A stretch of DNA of 64,000 nucleotides, taken from Pseudomonadota bacterium. Lineage in GTDB: Bacteria > Pseudomonadota > Alphaproteobacteria > Dongiales > Dongiaceae. The stretch's first letter is position 1. Each line of letters opens with the position of its first letter. Shown here piece by piece: positions 16,902 to 26,987 of this stretch. A program made the position numbers and the translations under genes. The notes below the pieces were generated by a model that was not told the DNA's origin, did not search any database, and saw nothing but the letters and a program-made list of their open reading frames with translations. Location of the stretch: NCBI GenBank assembly GCA_016183985.1, contig JACPDN010000006.1, positions 558,001 to 622,000 of the forward strand, written 5' to 3'.

Positions 16902-18881
16902 ATGCGCATGATTGACGATCCAGAACATCCAGAAGAGGAAGAGGTCGAGGAGGAGATCGACCTCGACGAGCTTGAGACTCCGGACGATATAGCCCTACGC
17001 CCGAAGGGGACGGGCCGGCTGGCCCATGGTGTCGCGATCATCAAGGGCAAGGTTCGAACGCTGCCCAACACACCCGGCTGCTACCGCATGATCTCTGCCG
17101 ACGGCGAAGTGCTCTATGTCGGCAAGGCGAAGGATCTTAAGAAGCGGGTCACGTCCTATACACTGCCCAATCGGCAGCCAAACCGTATCCAGCGCATGAT
17201 CGCCGAGACGGCGACCATGGAATTCATGACGACCCATACCGAGGTCGAAGCGCTGCTGCTGGAAGCCAACCTCATCAAGCGCTACCGCCCACGCTTCAAC
17301 GTGCTGCTGCGGGACGATAAGAGTTTCCCCTACATCCTGATCACTGCCGACCATCCGGCACCGCAGATCACCAAGCATCGCGGCGCCCGCAACCGGCCAG
17401 GCCAATATTTCGGTCCTTTCGCCAGTGCGGGAGCGGTCAATCGCACCATCGTGGCACTGCAACGCGCCTTCCTGTTGCGTCCCTGTTCGGACTCGATCTT
17501 CGCCAGCCGCACGCGGCCGTGTCTGCAATATCAGATCAAGCGCTGCTCGGCGCCGTGTGTCGGTCGCATCTCCGGCCCCGATTACGCCGCGCTGGTCGAA
17601 GAGACGCGCGACTTCATGATGGGCAAAAGCGACAGCGTGAAGCAGCGCCTGGCCGCCGAGATGCAAAAGGCATCCGATGCACTCGAATACGAGCATGCGG
17701 CGCGCCTGCGCGACCGTCTCCAGGCCTTGGCTCTCATCCAAAGCCGCCAGGACATCTATCTGGAAGGCGTCGAGGAAGCCGACATCATCGCCGCTTATCA
17801 CGAGGCAGGACATACCTGCATTCAGGTCTTCTTCTTCCGCAATCACGGCAATTACGGCAACCGAGCCTATTTTCCGGCCCATGACAAGACGGCGGAGCCG
17901 GCGGAGATCCTGGCGGCCTTCATGGCGCAGTTCTACGAGAACAAGACCCCGCCGCGCCTCATCCTGGTAAATGAGATGCCAGCCGAGATCGAGCTTCTGA
18001 CCGAGGCGCTCACCCTGCGCGCCGGGGCCAAGGTCGAGATCGTCGAACCCCAGCGTGGCGAAAAGAGGAAGCCGGTCCAGCACGCCCTCGCCAATGCCAA
18101 GGAAGCGCTGTCCCGCCGCATGGCGGAGAATGCGAGCCAGGGCAGGCTGATGGCCGGCATGGCCGAGATCTTCGGGCTGGAAACGCCACCCAAGCGCATT
18201 GAGGTCTATGACAACAGCCATATCTCCGGCACCAATGCCTATGGCTGCATGATCGTCGCCGGTCCCGAAGGCTTCATGAAGAACCAGTACCGCAAGTTCG
18301 GGATCAAGCAGCCCGGCCCGGAATCCGGCGAGGCGCCGATCGAGCCTGGCGATGATTACGCCATGATGCGCCAAGTGCTCACCCGCCGCTTCACGCGGGC
18401 CCTGAAGGAGGACCCAGACGACACGCATGCGAGCTGGCCCGATCTCGTCCTCATCGACGGTGGGCAGGGTCAGCTATCGGTGACGCTCGAAGTCTTCGCC
18501 GATCTCGGCATCGACGATGTCGCCGTAGCGTCGATCGCCAAGGGACCGGACCGCAATGCCGGGCGCGAACGCTTCTTCATGCCAGGGCGCGAGCCGTTCG
18601 GCCTCGATCCAAAGCATCCCGTGCTCTATTACCTGCAGCGCCTGCGCGATGAAGCGCATCGTTTCGCCATCGGTACGCACCGGGCCAAGCGTTCGGCCGA
18701 TATCAGCAAATCGCCTTTGGATGAAGTGGCCGGTATCGGCGCCAAGCGTAAGAAAGCGCTGCTGATGCATTTCGGCTCGGCCCGCGCCGTGGCTCAGGCC
18801 GGACTTTCAGATCTCGCCGCCGTTCCCGGCATTTCTGAGACGGTGGCCAAGGTCATTTACGACCATTTCCATCCCAATTGA
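16902..18881 (+). CDS. uvrC: Excinuclease ABC subunit C
   Basis: A 659-residue UvrC, the dual-incision nuclease of nucleotide excision repair. After an unusually acidic N-terminus ([15 protein letters not shown], residues 11-25) comes the GIY-YIG domain at about 54-135 ([20 protein letters not shown]). A cysteine-rich segment follows ([15 protein letters not shown]), then the UVR/UvrB-binding helix pair at about 246-280 ([17 protein letters not shown]), the RNase-H-like nuclease domain ([31 protein letters not shown]), and tandem helix-hairpin-helix motifs at about 605-655. Start is ATG 16902, with ATG 16908 or TTG 16869 possible; none has a strong Shine-Dalgarno. Confidence 0.97.
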   Translation: MRMIDDPEHPEEEEVEEEIDLDELETPDDIALRPKGTGRLAHGVAIIKGKVRTLPNTPGCYRMISADGEVLYVGKAKDLKKRVTSYTLPNRQPNRIQRMIAETATMEFMTTHTEVEALLLEANLIKRYRPRFNVLLRDDKSFPYILITADHPAPQITKHRGARNRPGQYFGPFASAGAVNRTIVALQRAFLLRPCSDSIFASRTRPCLQYQIKRCSAPCVGRISGPDYAALVEETRDFMMGKSDSVKQRLAAEMQKASDALEYEHAARLRDRLQALALIQSRQDIYLEGVEEADIIAAYHEAGHTCIQVFFFRNHGNYGNRAYFPAHDKTAEPAEILAAFMAQFYENKTPPRLILVNEMPAEIELLTEALTLRAGAKVEIVEPQRGEKRKPVQHALANAKEALSRRMAENASQGRLMAGMAEIFGLETPPKRIEVYDNSHISGTNAYGCMIVAGPEGFMKNQYRKFGIKQPGPESGEAPIEPGDDYAMMRQVLTRRFTRALKEDPDDTHASWPDLVLIDGGQGQLSVTLEVFADLGIDDVAVASIAKGPDRNAGRERFFMPGREPFGLDPKHPVLYYLQRLRDEAHRFAIGTHRAKRSADISKSPLDEVAGIGAKRKKALLMHFGSARAVAQAGLSDLAAVPGISETVAKVIYDHFHPN

Positions 18882-18908
18882 TGGTTCCGGCCACCAGATC
18901 ATATGCCG

Positions 18909-19412
18909 TCAGATCATATAGCTGTCGTTGAGGCGCGGCTTGTAGGTGGCGGAATAGGAATAGACCAGGATCTTGTCGACATTCTGCCCGTCGCCAGACA
19001 GAGGCAGATAGATTGTATCCTCCTCCTCGTGCCAGTTATCCGCTGTCAGATAGGGCTCGCGGAAGCAGAACGGACGCCGCTCGCGCACGACATATTCATA
19101 GGTGGCGAGCCCCTCCTCCAGGCTGGCCGCATAGAAGGCCTCGGCCACGGAAAGACCGGTCGGATCGTAACCCCGCCCGGCAACCTCCAGGGTTCCCACC
19201 AGCCGGTAAACGAACCGTCTTTCGTCCGGTACGACGTCAACCAGCATGATGCTCGGCAGAAACCGCTTGAGATCTATGGGGTCGATGTCCGTTCGGCCGG
19301 GCATTGGCCGCCCGGCACATTTCTCGCGCCAATAGACGACGACGGCACGAACGCTTTCGTGGCAGGCGGCGATCCTGCGTTCGACCTCGGCCTCGGACAC
19401 GTCTTCATACAT
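18909..19412 (-). CDS. PAS_5-family protein, copy 1
   Basis: A 167-residue single-domain protein of the PAS_5 family (short alphaproteobacterial PAS-like proteins). DIDPIDLKRFLPSIMLVDVV and FVYRLVGTLEVAGRGYDPTG are the conserved segments. No output domain is present, so it would act as a stand-alone sensor or ligand-binding module, and family members have no defined partner. ATG 19412 has TTGGAG upstream; a TTG at 19430 would add six residues. It is convergent with uvrC. The short repeat CAGATCATAT occurs twice (18895-18904 and 18910-18919) around its stop codon. A second family member lies at 40048-40518. Confidence 0.8.
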   Translation of the reverse strand: MYEDVSEAEVERRIAACHESVRAVVVYWREKCAGRPMPGRTDIDPIDLKRFLPSIMLVDVVPDERRFVYRLVGTLEVAGRGYDPTGLSVAEAFYAASLEEGLATYEYVVRERRPFCFREPYLTADNWHEEEDTIYLPLSGDGQNVDKILVYSYSATYKPRLNDSYMI

Positions 19413-19631
19413 GCCGCGGACAATCTCCAACCGGGTGTGTACTACCTCGTTATTGTCTCACAGAATGTGTTTACGTCAGGTTGATTCTGCCCCTTCTTCT
19501 CCCGCCGCACTGGCCCTATTCACCTTTTCGCGATGCAGCACGCACAGCGCCGCCGACCCTGTGACAGAGCCGGACCTTCCTGCTATGGTCCCAGTCGCTT
19601 TTCGTTAACTTTCTCGATCCATCGCCCGCAA

Positions 19632-20195
19632 ATGCCGAATATCGCCAATATCCTGACCCTGTCGCGGATCGCCGCGATCCCGCTGATCACCGCCTTGCTG
19701 TTCTTCGAACAGCCGGTCTTCCGCTGGACCGCGCTGGCTCTTTATGCCATCGCCTGCATCACCGATTTCTTCGACGGCTATATCGCCCGCCGCATGGCAC
19801 AGGTTTCGGCCCTGGGCCGCTTCCTCGACCCCATCGCCGACAAGCTGGTGGTGGGCGCCATCCTGATGGCGATGACGGCCACGCATCAGATCAGCGGCTG
19901 GTCTGTCCTCCCCGCCCTCATCATCATGTGCCGCGAGATCATGGTATCGGGCCTGCGCGAATATCTCGCCACCCTCAAGATCGGTGTGCCGGTGAGCCTG
20001 CTCGCCAAATGGAAGACGACGGCGCAGATGGTGGCTTTGGGGTTCCTCATCGTCGGCAATGCTGGGCCGGACTGGCTGCATGTGACCTTTATCGGCGATG
20101 TCCTGCTGTGGGTGGCAGCCATCCTGACGGTCATCACCGGCTACGATTACCTGCGGGTCGGCCTCAAACACATGGCGGATGGGCAGACCTACTGA
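19632..20195 (+). CDS. pgsA: CDP-diacylglycerol--glycerol-3-phosphate 3-phosphatidyltransferase
   Basis: A 187-residue inner-membrane enzyme making phosphatidylglycerol phosphate. The CDP-alcohol phosphatidyltransferase motif D-G-x2-A-R-x8-G-x3-D-x3-D is intact (FDGYIARRMA, then ALGRFLDPIADK). PNIANILTLSRIAAIPLI is the typical PgsA N-terminus, and about five hydrophobic helices follow. ATG 19632 matches the family start. One base separates its stop from mobB. Upstream bases 19413-19631 hold the divergent promoters, and nothing else was seen there. Confidence 0.95.
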   Translation: MPNIANILTLSRIAAIPLITALLFFEQPVFRWTALALYAIACITDFFDGYIARRMAQVSALGRFLDPIADKLVVGAILMAMTATHQISGWSVLPALIIMCREIMVSGLREYLATLKIGVPVSLLAKWKTTAQMVALGFLIVGNAGPDWLHVTFIGDVLLWVAAILTVITGYDYLRVGLKHMADGQTY

Positions 20196-20196
20196 G

Positions 20197-20703
20197 ATGC
20201 GCATTCTCGGCATCGCCGGCTGGAGCGGCGCCGGCAAGACCACCTTGCTTGCCAAGCTCATTCCCGAACTCACGCGTCGCGGCATCCGCGTCTCGACCAT
20301 GAAGCATGCGCATCATGCCTTTGACGTCGATACGCCGGGCAAGGATTCTTACGTCCACCGCGAAGCGGGTGCCACCGAGGTCATGGTGTCGTCGGGGAAG
20401 CGATGGGCGCTGATGCATGAGTTGCGCGACAGCACCGAGCCCGATGCCGCGGAGCTCATTCGCCACATGACGCCGGTTGATCTGCTGCTCATCGAGGGCT
20501 TCAAGAACGAGCCCCATGACAAGCTGGAAATCTACCGGCCCGAGAACGGCAAACCCCTGCTCTCAGCCGAGGATCCCACCTATGTGGCCATCCTGAGCGA
20601 CCAGATGGTGACAAGCACCAAACTGCCGGTCATCGACCTCAACGACATTCCAGCCATCGCCGATTTCGTCCTCAGCCACTGCCGGTTGGGTGTCCAAAGC
20701 TGA
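20197..20703 (+). CDS. mobB: Molybdopterin-guanine dinucleotide biosynthesis adaptor protein B
   Basis: A 168-residue P-loop GTPase. Walker A is WSGAGKTTLLAKL at the N-terminus. VSTMKHAHHAFDVDTPGKDS and VDLLLIEGFKNEPHDKLEIY are the conserved MobB segments. It assists MobA in attaching GMP to molybdopterin for DMSO-reductase-type molybdoenzymes. ATG 20197 follows the pgsA stop directly. In related genomes pgsA and mobB often flank moaD/moaE, but those genes are absent here. Confidence 0.93.
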   Translation: MRILGIAGWSGAGKTTLLAKLIPELTRRGIRVSTMKHAHHAFDVDTPGKDSYVHREAGATEVMVSSGKRWALMHELRDSTEPDAAELIRHMTPVDLLLIEGFKNEPHDKLEIYRPENGKPLLSAEDPTYVAILSDQMVTSTKLPVIDLNDIPAIADFVLSHCRLGVQS

Positions 20704-20820
20704 TTCCCGCTGGGCCTGAAACCCGGGACGATCCGCCGCAGGGGCAGCCCGCCCTTTCGCCACGCCGCGAAAATCGGTAGAACGGGCCATCAAATCCATC
20801 CCGTCCCCAGGAGACCAGAC

Positions 20821-22221
20821 ATGGCGAAGAAGCCGGCCACCCGCGTTGAAACCGATTCCATGGGCCAGATCGACGTGCCGGCCGACAAGCTCTGGGGCGC
20901 CCAGACCCAGCGCAGCTTGCAGAACTTCAAGATCGGCGGCCAGCGTATGCCGGCGGGTGTCATCCGCGCCTTCGGCACGCTGAAGCAGGCGGCCGCGCAA
21001 GCCAATATGAAGCTCGGCAAACTCGACAAGAAGCTCGGCAAGGCCATCGTCGCCGCGTCGTCCGAAGTGGCCGACGGCACCCTGGACGATCATTTTCCGC
21101 TGGTCGTGTGGCAGACGGGTTCGGGCACCCAGACCAACATGAACGTCAACGAAGTGCTCGCCAACCGCGCCAATGAGATGCTGGGTGGCAAGCGCGGCGA
21201 CAAGAAGCCGATCCATCCCAACGACCAGGTCAATTATGGCCAGTCGTCGAATGACAGCTTCCCGACCGCCATGCACATCGCCGCCGTGGATCAAATCGCC
21301 AATGAGGTCATTCCGGCGCTCGACCATCTCGCCGGCGCGTTGGAGAAGAAGGCCAAGGAATTCGCCAAGATCATCAAGATCGGCCGCACGCATCTCCAGG
21401 ACGCCACGCCCGTGACGCTGGGCCAGGAATTCTCTGCCTATGCGGCGCAGGTCCGTTTCGGCATCGACCGCATCATGGCAACGGCGCCGCGCCTCCTTTC
21501 CGTACCGCAAGGCGGCACCGCTGTCGGCACCGGCCTCAATGCCGCCAAGGGTTTCGACAAGGCCTTTGCGAGCGAGCTTGCCAAGATCACGGGGCAGAAA
21601 TTTACGACGGCCGCCAACAAGTTCGAAGGCATGGCGGCGCATGACGCCTTCGTCGAGCTGTCCGGCGCCTATAACGTCATCGCCGCCTCGCTGATGAAGA
21701 TCGCCAATGACATCCGCCTGCTGGGGAGCGGCCCGCGTTCGGGTCTCGCCGAAATCAATCTGCCGGAAAACGAGCCGGGCTCGTCGATCATGCCGGGCAA
21801 GGTCAACCCGACCCAGGCCGAAGCGATGACGATGGTCTGCGCGCAGATCATGGGCAATAACGTCGCCGTCACCGTGTCTGGTTCCAACGGCCATCTCGAG
21901 CTCAATGTCTTCAAACCGGTGATCATCCACAACGTGCTGCAATCGGGCCAGCTCATCGCCGATGCGGCCGTGAGCTTCACCGACAATTGTGTCGCCGGCA
22001 TCACGCCGAACCTCGCGCGCATCAAGCAGTCACTCGAGCAATCGCTAATGCTGGTGACCGCCCTCAACACCCATATCGGCTACGACAACGCCGCCAAGGT
22101 TGCGAAGAAGGCGCATAAGGAAGGCACCAGCCTCAAGGAAGCGGCCTTGGCCTTGGGCTTGTTGACGGCCGACCAGTTCGACAAATGGGTCCGCCCGCAG
22201 GATATGCTCGGGCCGAAGTGA
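20821..22221 (+). CDS. fumC: Class II fumarate hydratase
   Basis: A 466-residue, iron-independent, heat-stable homotetrameric fumarase interconverting fumarate and L-malate in the TCA cycle. The superfamily signature [13 protein letters not shown] (about residues 319-331) carries the catalytic serine loop. [14 protein letters not shown] and [17 protein letters not shown] are the other two conserved active-site regions. The length and all motifs are intact. The Shine-Dalgarno CCAGGAG is 8 bases before ATG. It stands alone on the plus strand. An intergenic palindromic repeat follows. Confidence 0.97.
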   Translation: MAKKPATRVETDSMGQIDVPADKLWGAQTQRSLQNFKIGGQRMPAGVIRAFGTLKQAAAQANMKLGKLDKKLGKAIVAASSEVADGTLDDHFPLVVWQTGSGTQTNMNVNEVLANRANEMLGGKRGDKKPIHPNDQVNYGQSSNDSFPTAMHIAAVDQIANEVIPALDHLAGALEKKAKEFAKIIKIGRTHLQDATPVTLGQEFSAYAAQVRFGIDRIMATAPRLLSVPQGGTAVGTGLNAAKGFDKAFASELAKITGQKFTTAANKFEGMAAHDAFVELSGAYNVIAASLMKIANDIRLLGSGPRSGLAEINLPENEPGSSIMPGKVNPTQAEAMTMVCAQIMGNNVAVTVSGSNGHLELNVFKPVIIHNVLQSGQLIADAAVSFTDNCVAGITPNLARIKQSLEQSLMLVTALNTHIGYDNAAKVAKKAHKEGTSLKEAALALGLLTADQFDKWVRPQDMLGPK

Positions 22222-22233
22222 GGCCGAGGCTGA

Positions 22234-22350
22234 GAGCCCCCCTCCCTAGCCCTCCCCCTGAAGGGGGAGGGTTTTCTTGCCGAGCTCGTCCGCTCAACCT
22301 CGCTCTTGCTCCCTCTCCCTTTAGGGGGAGGGTTGGGGAGGGGGGCGTCT
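22234..22350. repeat. Intergenic palindromic repeat, second copy of the family at 11776-11892
   Basis: Two units, CCTCCCCCTGAAGGGGGAGGG and a second around CCCTCTCCCTTTAGGGGGAGGG, facing each other within CCTCCC and GGGGAGG flanks. The interior differs from the first copy, while the palindromic ends are alike. It lies between fumC and the ribbon-helix-helix gene. Confidence 0.75.
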
Positions 22351-22360
22351 CGGTGCCGGC

Positions 22361-22594
22361 ATGACCTCGCCCACTGCCCTCAAAAAACGCTCCGTCAACA
22401 TCGCCGGGCATTCGACCTCGGTGACGCTGGAGCATGCTTTCTGGGAAGCCCTGAAGGGAATCGCGGCGGCGCGGAACAATTCGGTCGCGGCCCTCATCGC
22501 CGACATAGATCGGGCGCGCGAGGCTGACCCCGGCGCGCCCAATCTTTCCAGTGCCATCCGTGTCTTCGTGCTGACGGCGACGAAGGCCCTCTGA
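22361..22594 (+). CDS. Ribbon-helix-helix domain protein (RHH_4-like)
   Basis: A 77-residue protein. KKRSVNIAGHSTSVTLEHAF provides the beta strand and the start of helix 1, and FWEALKGIAAARNNSVAALI the following helix-turn region. This is the pattern of the RHH_4 family of small alphaproteobacterial DNA-binding proteins. It probably dimerises to bind DNA; the target is unknown. It begins directly after the palindromic repeat and is convergent with the AsmA gene, 7 bases stop to stop. There is no toxin partner, so it is probably not an antitoxin. Confidence 0.8.
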   Translation: MTSPTALKKRSVNIAGHSTSVTLEHAFWEALKGIAAARNNSVAALIADIDRAREADPGAPNLSSAIRVFVLTATKAL

Positions 22595-22601
22595 ACAACC
22601 T

Positions 22602-25600
22602 TTACTGCGCCGGCGGCGTGGCACCCGGCTCCGCCCCGCTGGTGGCTGGCGGCAAGATCTCTGCCGGTGCAGGTGCCGCCTCCGGTTCAGCGGCCGGCTG
22701 CTGGGCCGGCGCCGCTTCAGCAGGTGCAGCCTCAGCCGGAGCAGCCTCAACCGGCGCAGGCGCTGCTTCCGCGGGTGCAGCCTCGGCCGGTGCTGGTTCA
22801 GCCGGTGCTGGTTCAGCTGGTGCCGTCGCGCCTGGCTCAGCGGCAGGCGCGGCCTCCACAGGAGCCGCCTCCGCTGGCGCAGCCTCAGCAGGTGCAGGTT
22901 CAGCCGGCGCCGCGGCCCCAGGTTCGGCGGCCGGGGCGGCTTCTGCTGGCGCAGCTTCGGCGGGTGCGGCAGCGCCCGGCTCCACGACAGCCCCCGGCTC
23001 GACGGCGGCTGGCGCAGCGTCCTTCTTCTTTTTCTTGTTGCCGCCCAGGAGATCGCCAACACCCGGCACGGATTCCAACAGCCCGCCAGCAGGTGCCGCA
23101 GCAGCTCCCGGTTCGGTCGAGGTGGCACCGCTGGTGCCCGTGACACCGCCGAGGCCCGGAATGTTGCCAACGCCCGGCAGGTTGAGACCCGGCACCAGAC
23201 TGCCAGCTGCACCGGCCGCACCTGCGGCACCATTGCCGCTGAAGGCCGGCGTCGGACCGTTGACCGGGCCGGTGAGGTTGATGCTCATGAAGGCCTGTTC
23301 GGCCTGCTGGCCAAAGAGATCGACCAGCATGTTCAGCGCCCAGGCACCGAGATCGACCTGGCCCTTGGCCGTGCCGCGCGCCTTCGGGTTGGTGAAGGCG
23401 AAGTCCTGCGTGTCCAAAACGCCCTTGGCGATGTCGAAGGTACCGGAGAGCTGATTGTCGACGCCGGTGAAGGATCCGAGCACCCCATTGATGCTGTCGG
23501 CCACACCCTTCACCTGCTTCACTTTCTGCCCCAGCACACCGAGCAGCGCCGAGCCCACTTGTTGCTCGACCTTGCCGATGATCATCATCGTGCCGCCGAG
23601 GTCGCCCTTGCCAGTCAGCGAGCGGACGATCGCCGCCTGGCTTTCGCCGGCACCGGTGAGGTCCAGATTGAGCGAGAGCGGGCCCTTCAGCTGGTTGCCG
23701 GCAATGCCGCCGCCCAGCACCTGGCCGATCTGGATCTTGTCGATCGCGACCTTCGCCGCAACCTGCGGCGTCGTGCGCGCATCGACCTGCGTGCCGGAGA
23801 GATTGAAGGCACCGCCATAGATATTGCCGGTCAGCGTGTCGACATTGAGCACGCCGTCCTTGATCGTGACCTTGGCGACGACATTGTCGATGCGCTGGTC
23901 GGGCATGATCACGGAATTGGCCTTGAAGTCGATGTCGGCGTCCTGGCCCTTGAGGGCCGAGAGATCCAGCGGTTCGTTGGACCAGGGCGAATTGCCGCTC
24001 TTGGCCGCGGGTGCGGCCTGTTGGCCGCCACCGCCACCCGAACCCATGAAGGGCACCAGATTGACCGTGCCGCCGGCAAGGCTCGCCTTCACCGTCGGCT
24101 TGGCGCCGGTCGCGTCGTAATCGGCATCGCCGCTCAAGGACGAGTCACCCCATTTGAAGTCGAGACCGGAGACGCTCGCCTTCTTGGTGGTGCCGCTTGC
24201 CTTGGCATTCAGCGCCAGCGGCCCCGCCTTCGTGCCGGAGCTTGGCATGTCGGCCAGAGCGAGGAGCTGCGTGAACTCCGGATGATTGGCTTGCAGCGAA
24301 ATATCGAAGGCCATCGGATCGGCCTTCGCCTTGATATTGCCGACAACCTTCGCCGTCGCACCGGCCGCCTGGAGCCCCAGATCGAGATTGAGATCGTCGG
24401 CGCCACCTTTCAGCGAACCCTTGGCAGCGAGCGTGCCCATCTGTTGCGCCTTCGGGCCAGCGAGCCCCGCGAGCTGCAGCAAGGGCGCCGGCCGGTCGGC
24501 ACGCAGATCCAGCGTGGTATCGACAGCAGGCGTTCCGGAGATACCAGTGATCTTGCCCGACAGCTTGCCCGCACCGCCGATGCCAGCGAGGCTGAGATCG
24601 ACATCATAGGCGAGATCATCGGTGCCGCTCTGCGCTGTGCCCTTGAAGGCGACCGAACCCAGATTGTCGGCAGCCTTGAGCTGTGTCGCGTTGTCAGAGC
24701 CGCTGCCGCCCAGCGCCACCAGCGGCGCCAGCTTGTCGATCTTGATGTCGAAGGTTGAATTGATGCGCGGGATGCCACCGGCAAGAAGGCCCGCCGCACC
24801 GCCCTTCGCGGTACCATCGAGGCCGATCCCGCTCATCGCCATGGCGACGTCGTAGGAAACCTCGTCGCCGCCACCCGACGCCTTGCCTTTGAGGGACAGG
24901 CTGCCGAGCTTGCCGGCCGGCGCCGCACCCGCCATCTGCGCCAGCTTATTGGCGTCCTTCGCCGTCACGTCGAAATCGAGATCGAAGCGCGGATTGCCCT
25001 TGAGCTCGACGATCTGGCCCTTGATGGCGCCCTTGCCGCCCATCAGATCGCCGACCGACAGATCCTCGATAGTCAGCACGCCACCGGCGAGGCCGATCAG
25101 CGCATGCAGCTTCTTGACCTGCTGATCGTTCATGGTAAGCGCACCGGCGCGCAGCTCGACATTGGCATCGAGATCGCCCAGCGGCGCCAGGGCCTTCAGG
25201 GGATTGCCACCGATATCGGCCGGCTTGTTGGTTGTGGCCGCTGGTGCCGCCTCCGATTTCTTCGCCGGCATGTAGCCGTCGAGATTCATCTGGTCGATAG
25301 AGAGGCCGACACCAAACGCCATGCGCTGGCGCTTCTGCCCGTCGGGCAGCGCCACGGTGACGCCGCCCGCGATTTTGGTCGCATCGAGCTTCGCCGCAAG
25401 GTCGGAAAGGGCCACTTGGGCCGGCGTGAAGGTGATGCGGCTGTTGAGCGCGAAGCTGCGCAACCGATCGCCCGGCACGGAATCCACCGCCCCCTTGGCA
25501 AAGGCGTCGATGAGGGCCCGCAGGTTGCCGGCATTGAGATCGAGCCCGCCCGCAAAAGCCGGCTGCCCATTCTGCGCCTGCAGCGTGCCGCCCAGCTTCA

Positions 25601-26858
25601 CCTTGGTGGCACCGGGCAACTGCGCCGAAAGCTCGGTGAGGTTGAGCTTGGCATCGGCAAGTGCGGCCACCAGCTTCACCTGGTCGATGGAACTGCCCTG
25701 ATAGACGACCTGATCGACCGTCACATTGGCGTTGGCATTGATGCCGGCGGGCAGGCTGAATGTGCCGGCCGGCGCCGCTTCGCTGCTTGCCGCGGCCGGC
25801 GCTTCGCCGCTATCGGCGGCTTTGACCGGCATGAGTTTGTCGAGATCGAGCCGTCCTATGGCAAGATTGGCATCGACCGTGGTCGTCTCGCCCATCTTCG
25901 CCGCAACCGAGCCCTTGGCGCTCATATCGCCGAGGCTCGCCGTGAAATTCTTGAGATCGGCGGCTGTCTTGCCGGCCACGATGTCGCCATCGAGGGCGAA
26001 GGCTTGGGCAAGCGGCCCTTCTTCCGCCTTGCCGCCGGACAGCACGGCGATGAGCTTGGCAACGGAATCGCCCTTGCCGGTCAGCTTGCCGGTGACGATG
26101 GGTTGGTCCGCCGTCTCTGCGGCCTTCAAATCCGCATTGCCCGAAAAGCCGATGCTGGCACCGGCATCCTCGACCTTCAACGTGACATTGATCGGCATCG
26201 GCTGCGCGGGATCGAGGCGCCCCACAGCGACATCGAAGCCCAACGGCATGCCAATCGCGGTGACGCCGCCCGTCGCCTTGAACGGCCCTTGCAGGCTGCC
26301 CAGCGACAGATCGACATTGAGATTCTCGACTCGCTGCTCACTGGCCGTGGTGAGGTCGCGATAGATCAGCGTGCCGTCCGTGATGCTGGCGCCTTCAATG
26401 GACAGATCGAACTTGCTGCTGCCGCTATCGGCCGTCGCTGGCGCAGCTTCGGTCGCTTGCGCGTCGCTCGCCGGCGCGATCTCCCAATTGCCTTTGCCGT
26501 CGGGCAACTTCTCCAGCACGATGCTGGGCTTCACCAGCTCGATGCTCTTCACCTCGGCCTTGCCCGAGAGCAGCGGCATCAAGGCGACCTTCACCTTGAC
26601 CTTCTCGATTTCCGCCATATTCGCGGCAGAGCCTTCGGCGGCATTGCCGAACTTGATGCCCTCGACCGAAACCGACGGGATGGGCAGCAGCGAAAGCGAG
26701 ATGTCGCCGTCGATGACCAGATCGCGGCCAGTTGCTTCCTTCGCCTTCTCGGTGATCAGCCCCTTATAGCTGTTGAGATTGATGAAGAAGGGGGCGACCA
26801 GCAACAGGACGATGATGACGGCGAGGATACCGCCGCCGATCTTCAGCGCTTTCTTCAT
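22602..26858 (-). CDS. Very large AsmA-family envelope protein with Ala/Pro/Glu-rich tail
   Basis: A 1418-residue protein. Residues 5-27 are an N-terminal membrane anchor (LKIGGGILAVIIVLLLVAPF), followed by the AsmA N-terminal region (INLNSYKGLITEKAKEATGR, LLPIPSVSVEGIKFGN). A long run of repeating beta-strand-rich segments (LSLAGIGGAG-, GTAQSG-type motifs) is expected to form an extended groove in the periplasm. The C-terminal AsmA_2 region (about 1040-1250) is intact. AsmA-like proteins belong to the TamB/VPS13-like bridge superfamily thought to carry phospholipids between membranes. About 130 residues at the end are a low-complexity Ala/Pro/Glu/Gly repeat. ATG 26858 gives the anchor at the very N-terminus. 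Confidence 0.92.
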   Translation of the reverse strand: MKKALKIGGGILAVIIVLLLVAPFFINLNSYKGLITEKAKEATGRDLVIDGDISLSLLPIPSVSVEGIKFGNAAEGSAANMAEIEKVKVKVALMPLLSGKAEVKSIELVKPSIVLEKLPDGKGNWEIAPASDAQATEAAPATADSGSSKFDLSIEGASITDGTLIYRDLTTASEQRVENLNVDLSLGSLQGPFKATGGVTAIGMPLGFDVAVGRLDPAQPMPINVTLKVEDAGASIGFSGNADLKAAETADQPIVTGKLTGKGDSVAKLIAVLSGGKAEEGPLAQAFALDGDIVAGKTAADLKNFTASLGDMSAKGSVAAKMGETTTVDANLAIGRLDLDKLMPVKAADSGEAPAAASSEAAPAGTFSLPAGINANANVTVDQVVYQGSSIDQVKLVAALADAKLNLTELSAQLPGATKVKLGGTLQAQNGQPAFAGGLDLNAGNLRALIDAFAKGAVDSVPGDRLRSFALNSRITFTPAQVALSDLAAKLDATKIAGGVTVALPDGQKRQRMAFGVGLSIDQMNLDGYMPAKKSEAAPAATTNKPADIGGNPLKALAPLGDLDANVELRAGALTMNDQQVKKLHALIGLAGGVLTIEDLSVGDLMGGKGAIKGQIVELKGNPRFDLDFDVTAKDANKLAQMAGAAPAGKLGSLSLKGKASGGGDEVSYDVAMAMSGIGLDGTAKGGAAGLLAGGIPRINSTFDIKIDKLAPLVALGGSGSDNATQLKAADNLGSVAFKGTAQSGTDDLAYDVDLSLAGIGGAGKLSGKITGISGTPAVDTTLDLRADRPAPLLQLAGLAGPKAQQMGTLAAKGSLKGGADDLNLDLGLQAAGATAKVVGNIKAKADPMAFDISLQANHPEFTQLLALADMPSSGTKAGPLALNAKASGTTKKASVSGLDFKWGDSSLSGDADYDATGAKPTVKASLAGGTVNLVPFMGSGGGGGQQAAPAAKSGNSPWSNEPLDLSALKGQDADIDFKANSVIMPDQRIDNVVAKVTIKDGVLNVDTLTGNIYGGAFNLSGTQVDARTTPQVAAKVAIDKIQIGQVLGGGIAGNQLKGPLSLNLDLTGAGESQAAIVRSLTGKGDLGGTMMIIGKVEQQVGSALLGVLGQKVKQVKGVADSINGVLGSFTGVDNQLSGTFDIAKGVLDTQDFAFTNPKARGTAKGQVDLGAWALNMLVDLFGQQAEQAFMSINLTGPVNGPTPAFSGNGAAGAAGAAGSLVPGLNLPGVGNIPGLGGVTGTSGATSTEPGAAAAPAGGLLESVPGVGDLLGGNKKKKKDAAPAAVEPGAVVEPGAAAPAEAAPAEAAPAAEPGAAAPAEPAPAEAAPAEAAPVEAAPAAEPGATAPAEPAPAEPAPAEAAPAEAAPAPVEAAPAEAAPAEAAPAQQPAAEPEAAPAPAEILPPATSGAEPGATPPAQ

Positions 26859-26987
26859 GACAAACTTCTCCCGGTCTTGCGGTCGCCCGCTTGAATGCGG
26901 ACCGAATTGCACCCATTATCACCTTACGCGGGAAGATGGAGCAAGGTTCCAGTGACCTGCCGAGAATGACAGTTCCGTGAGGCTGAA

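Noticed and set aside
16995-18428. 477-codon open frame on the minus strand
   Set aside because: Antisense to uvrC, which is complete.
22361-22594. Antitoxin of a toxin-antitoxin pair
   Set aside because: The ribbon-helix-helix protein has no small partner gene on either side; the next gene is AsmA on the opposite strand.
22680-23010. Minisatellite or CRISPR-like array
   Set aside because: The repeating GC-rich units are in-frame codons of the Ala/Pro/Glu-rich tail of the AsmA protein, with no spacers or constant repeats.
25104-26894. 596-codon open frame on the plus strand
   Set aside because: A shadow of the AsmA gene caused by high GC content. The sequence is His/Arg-rich without family features.
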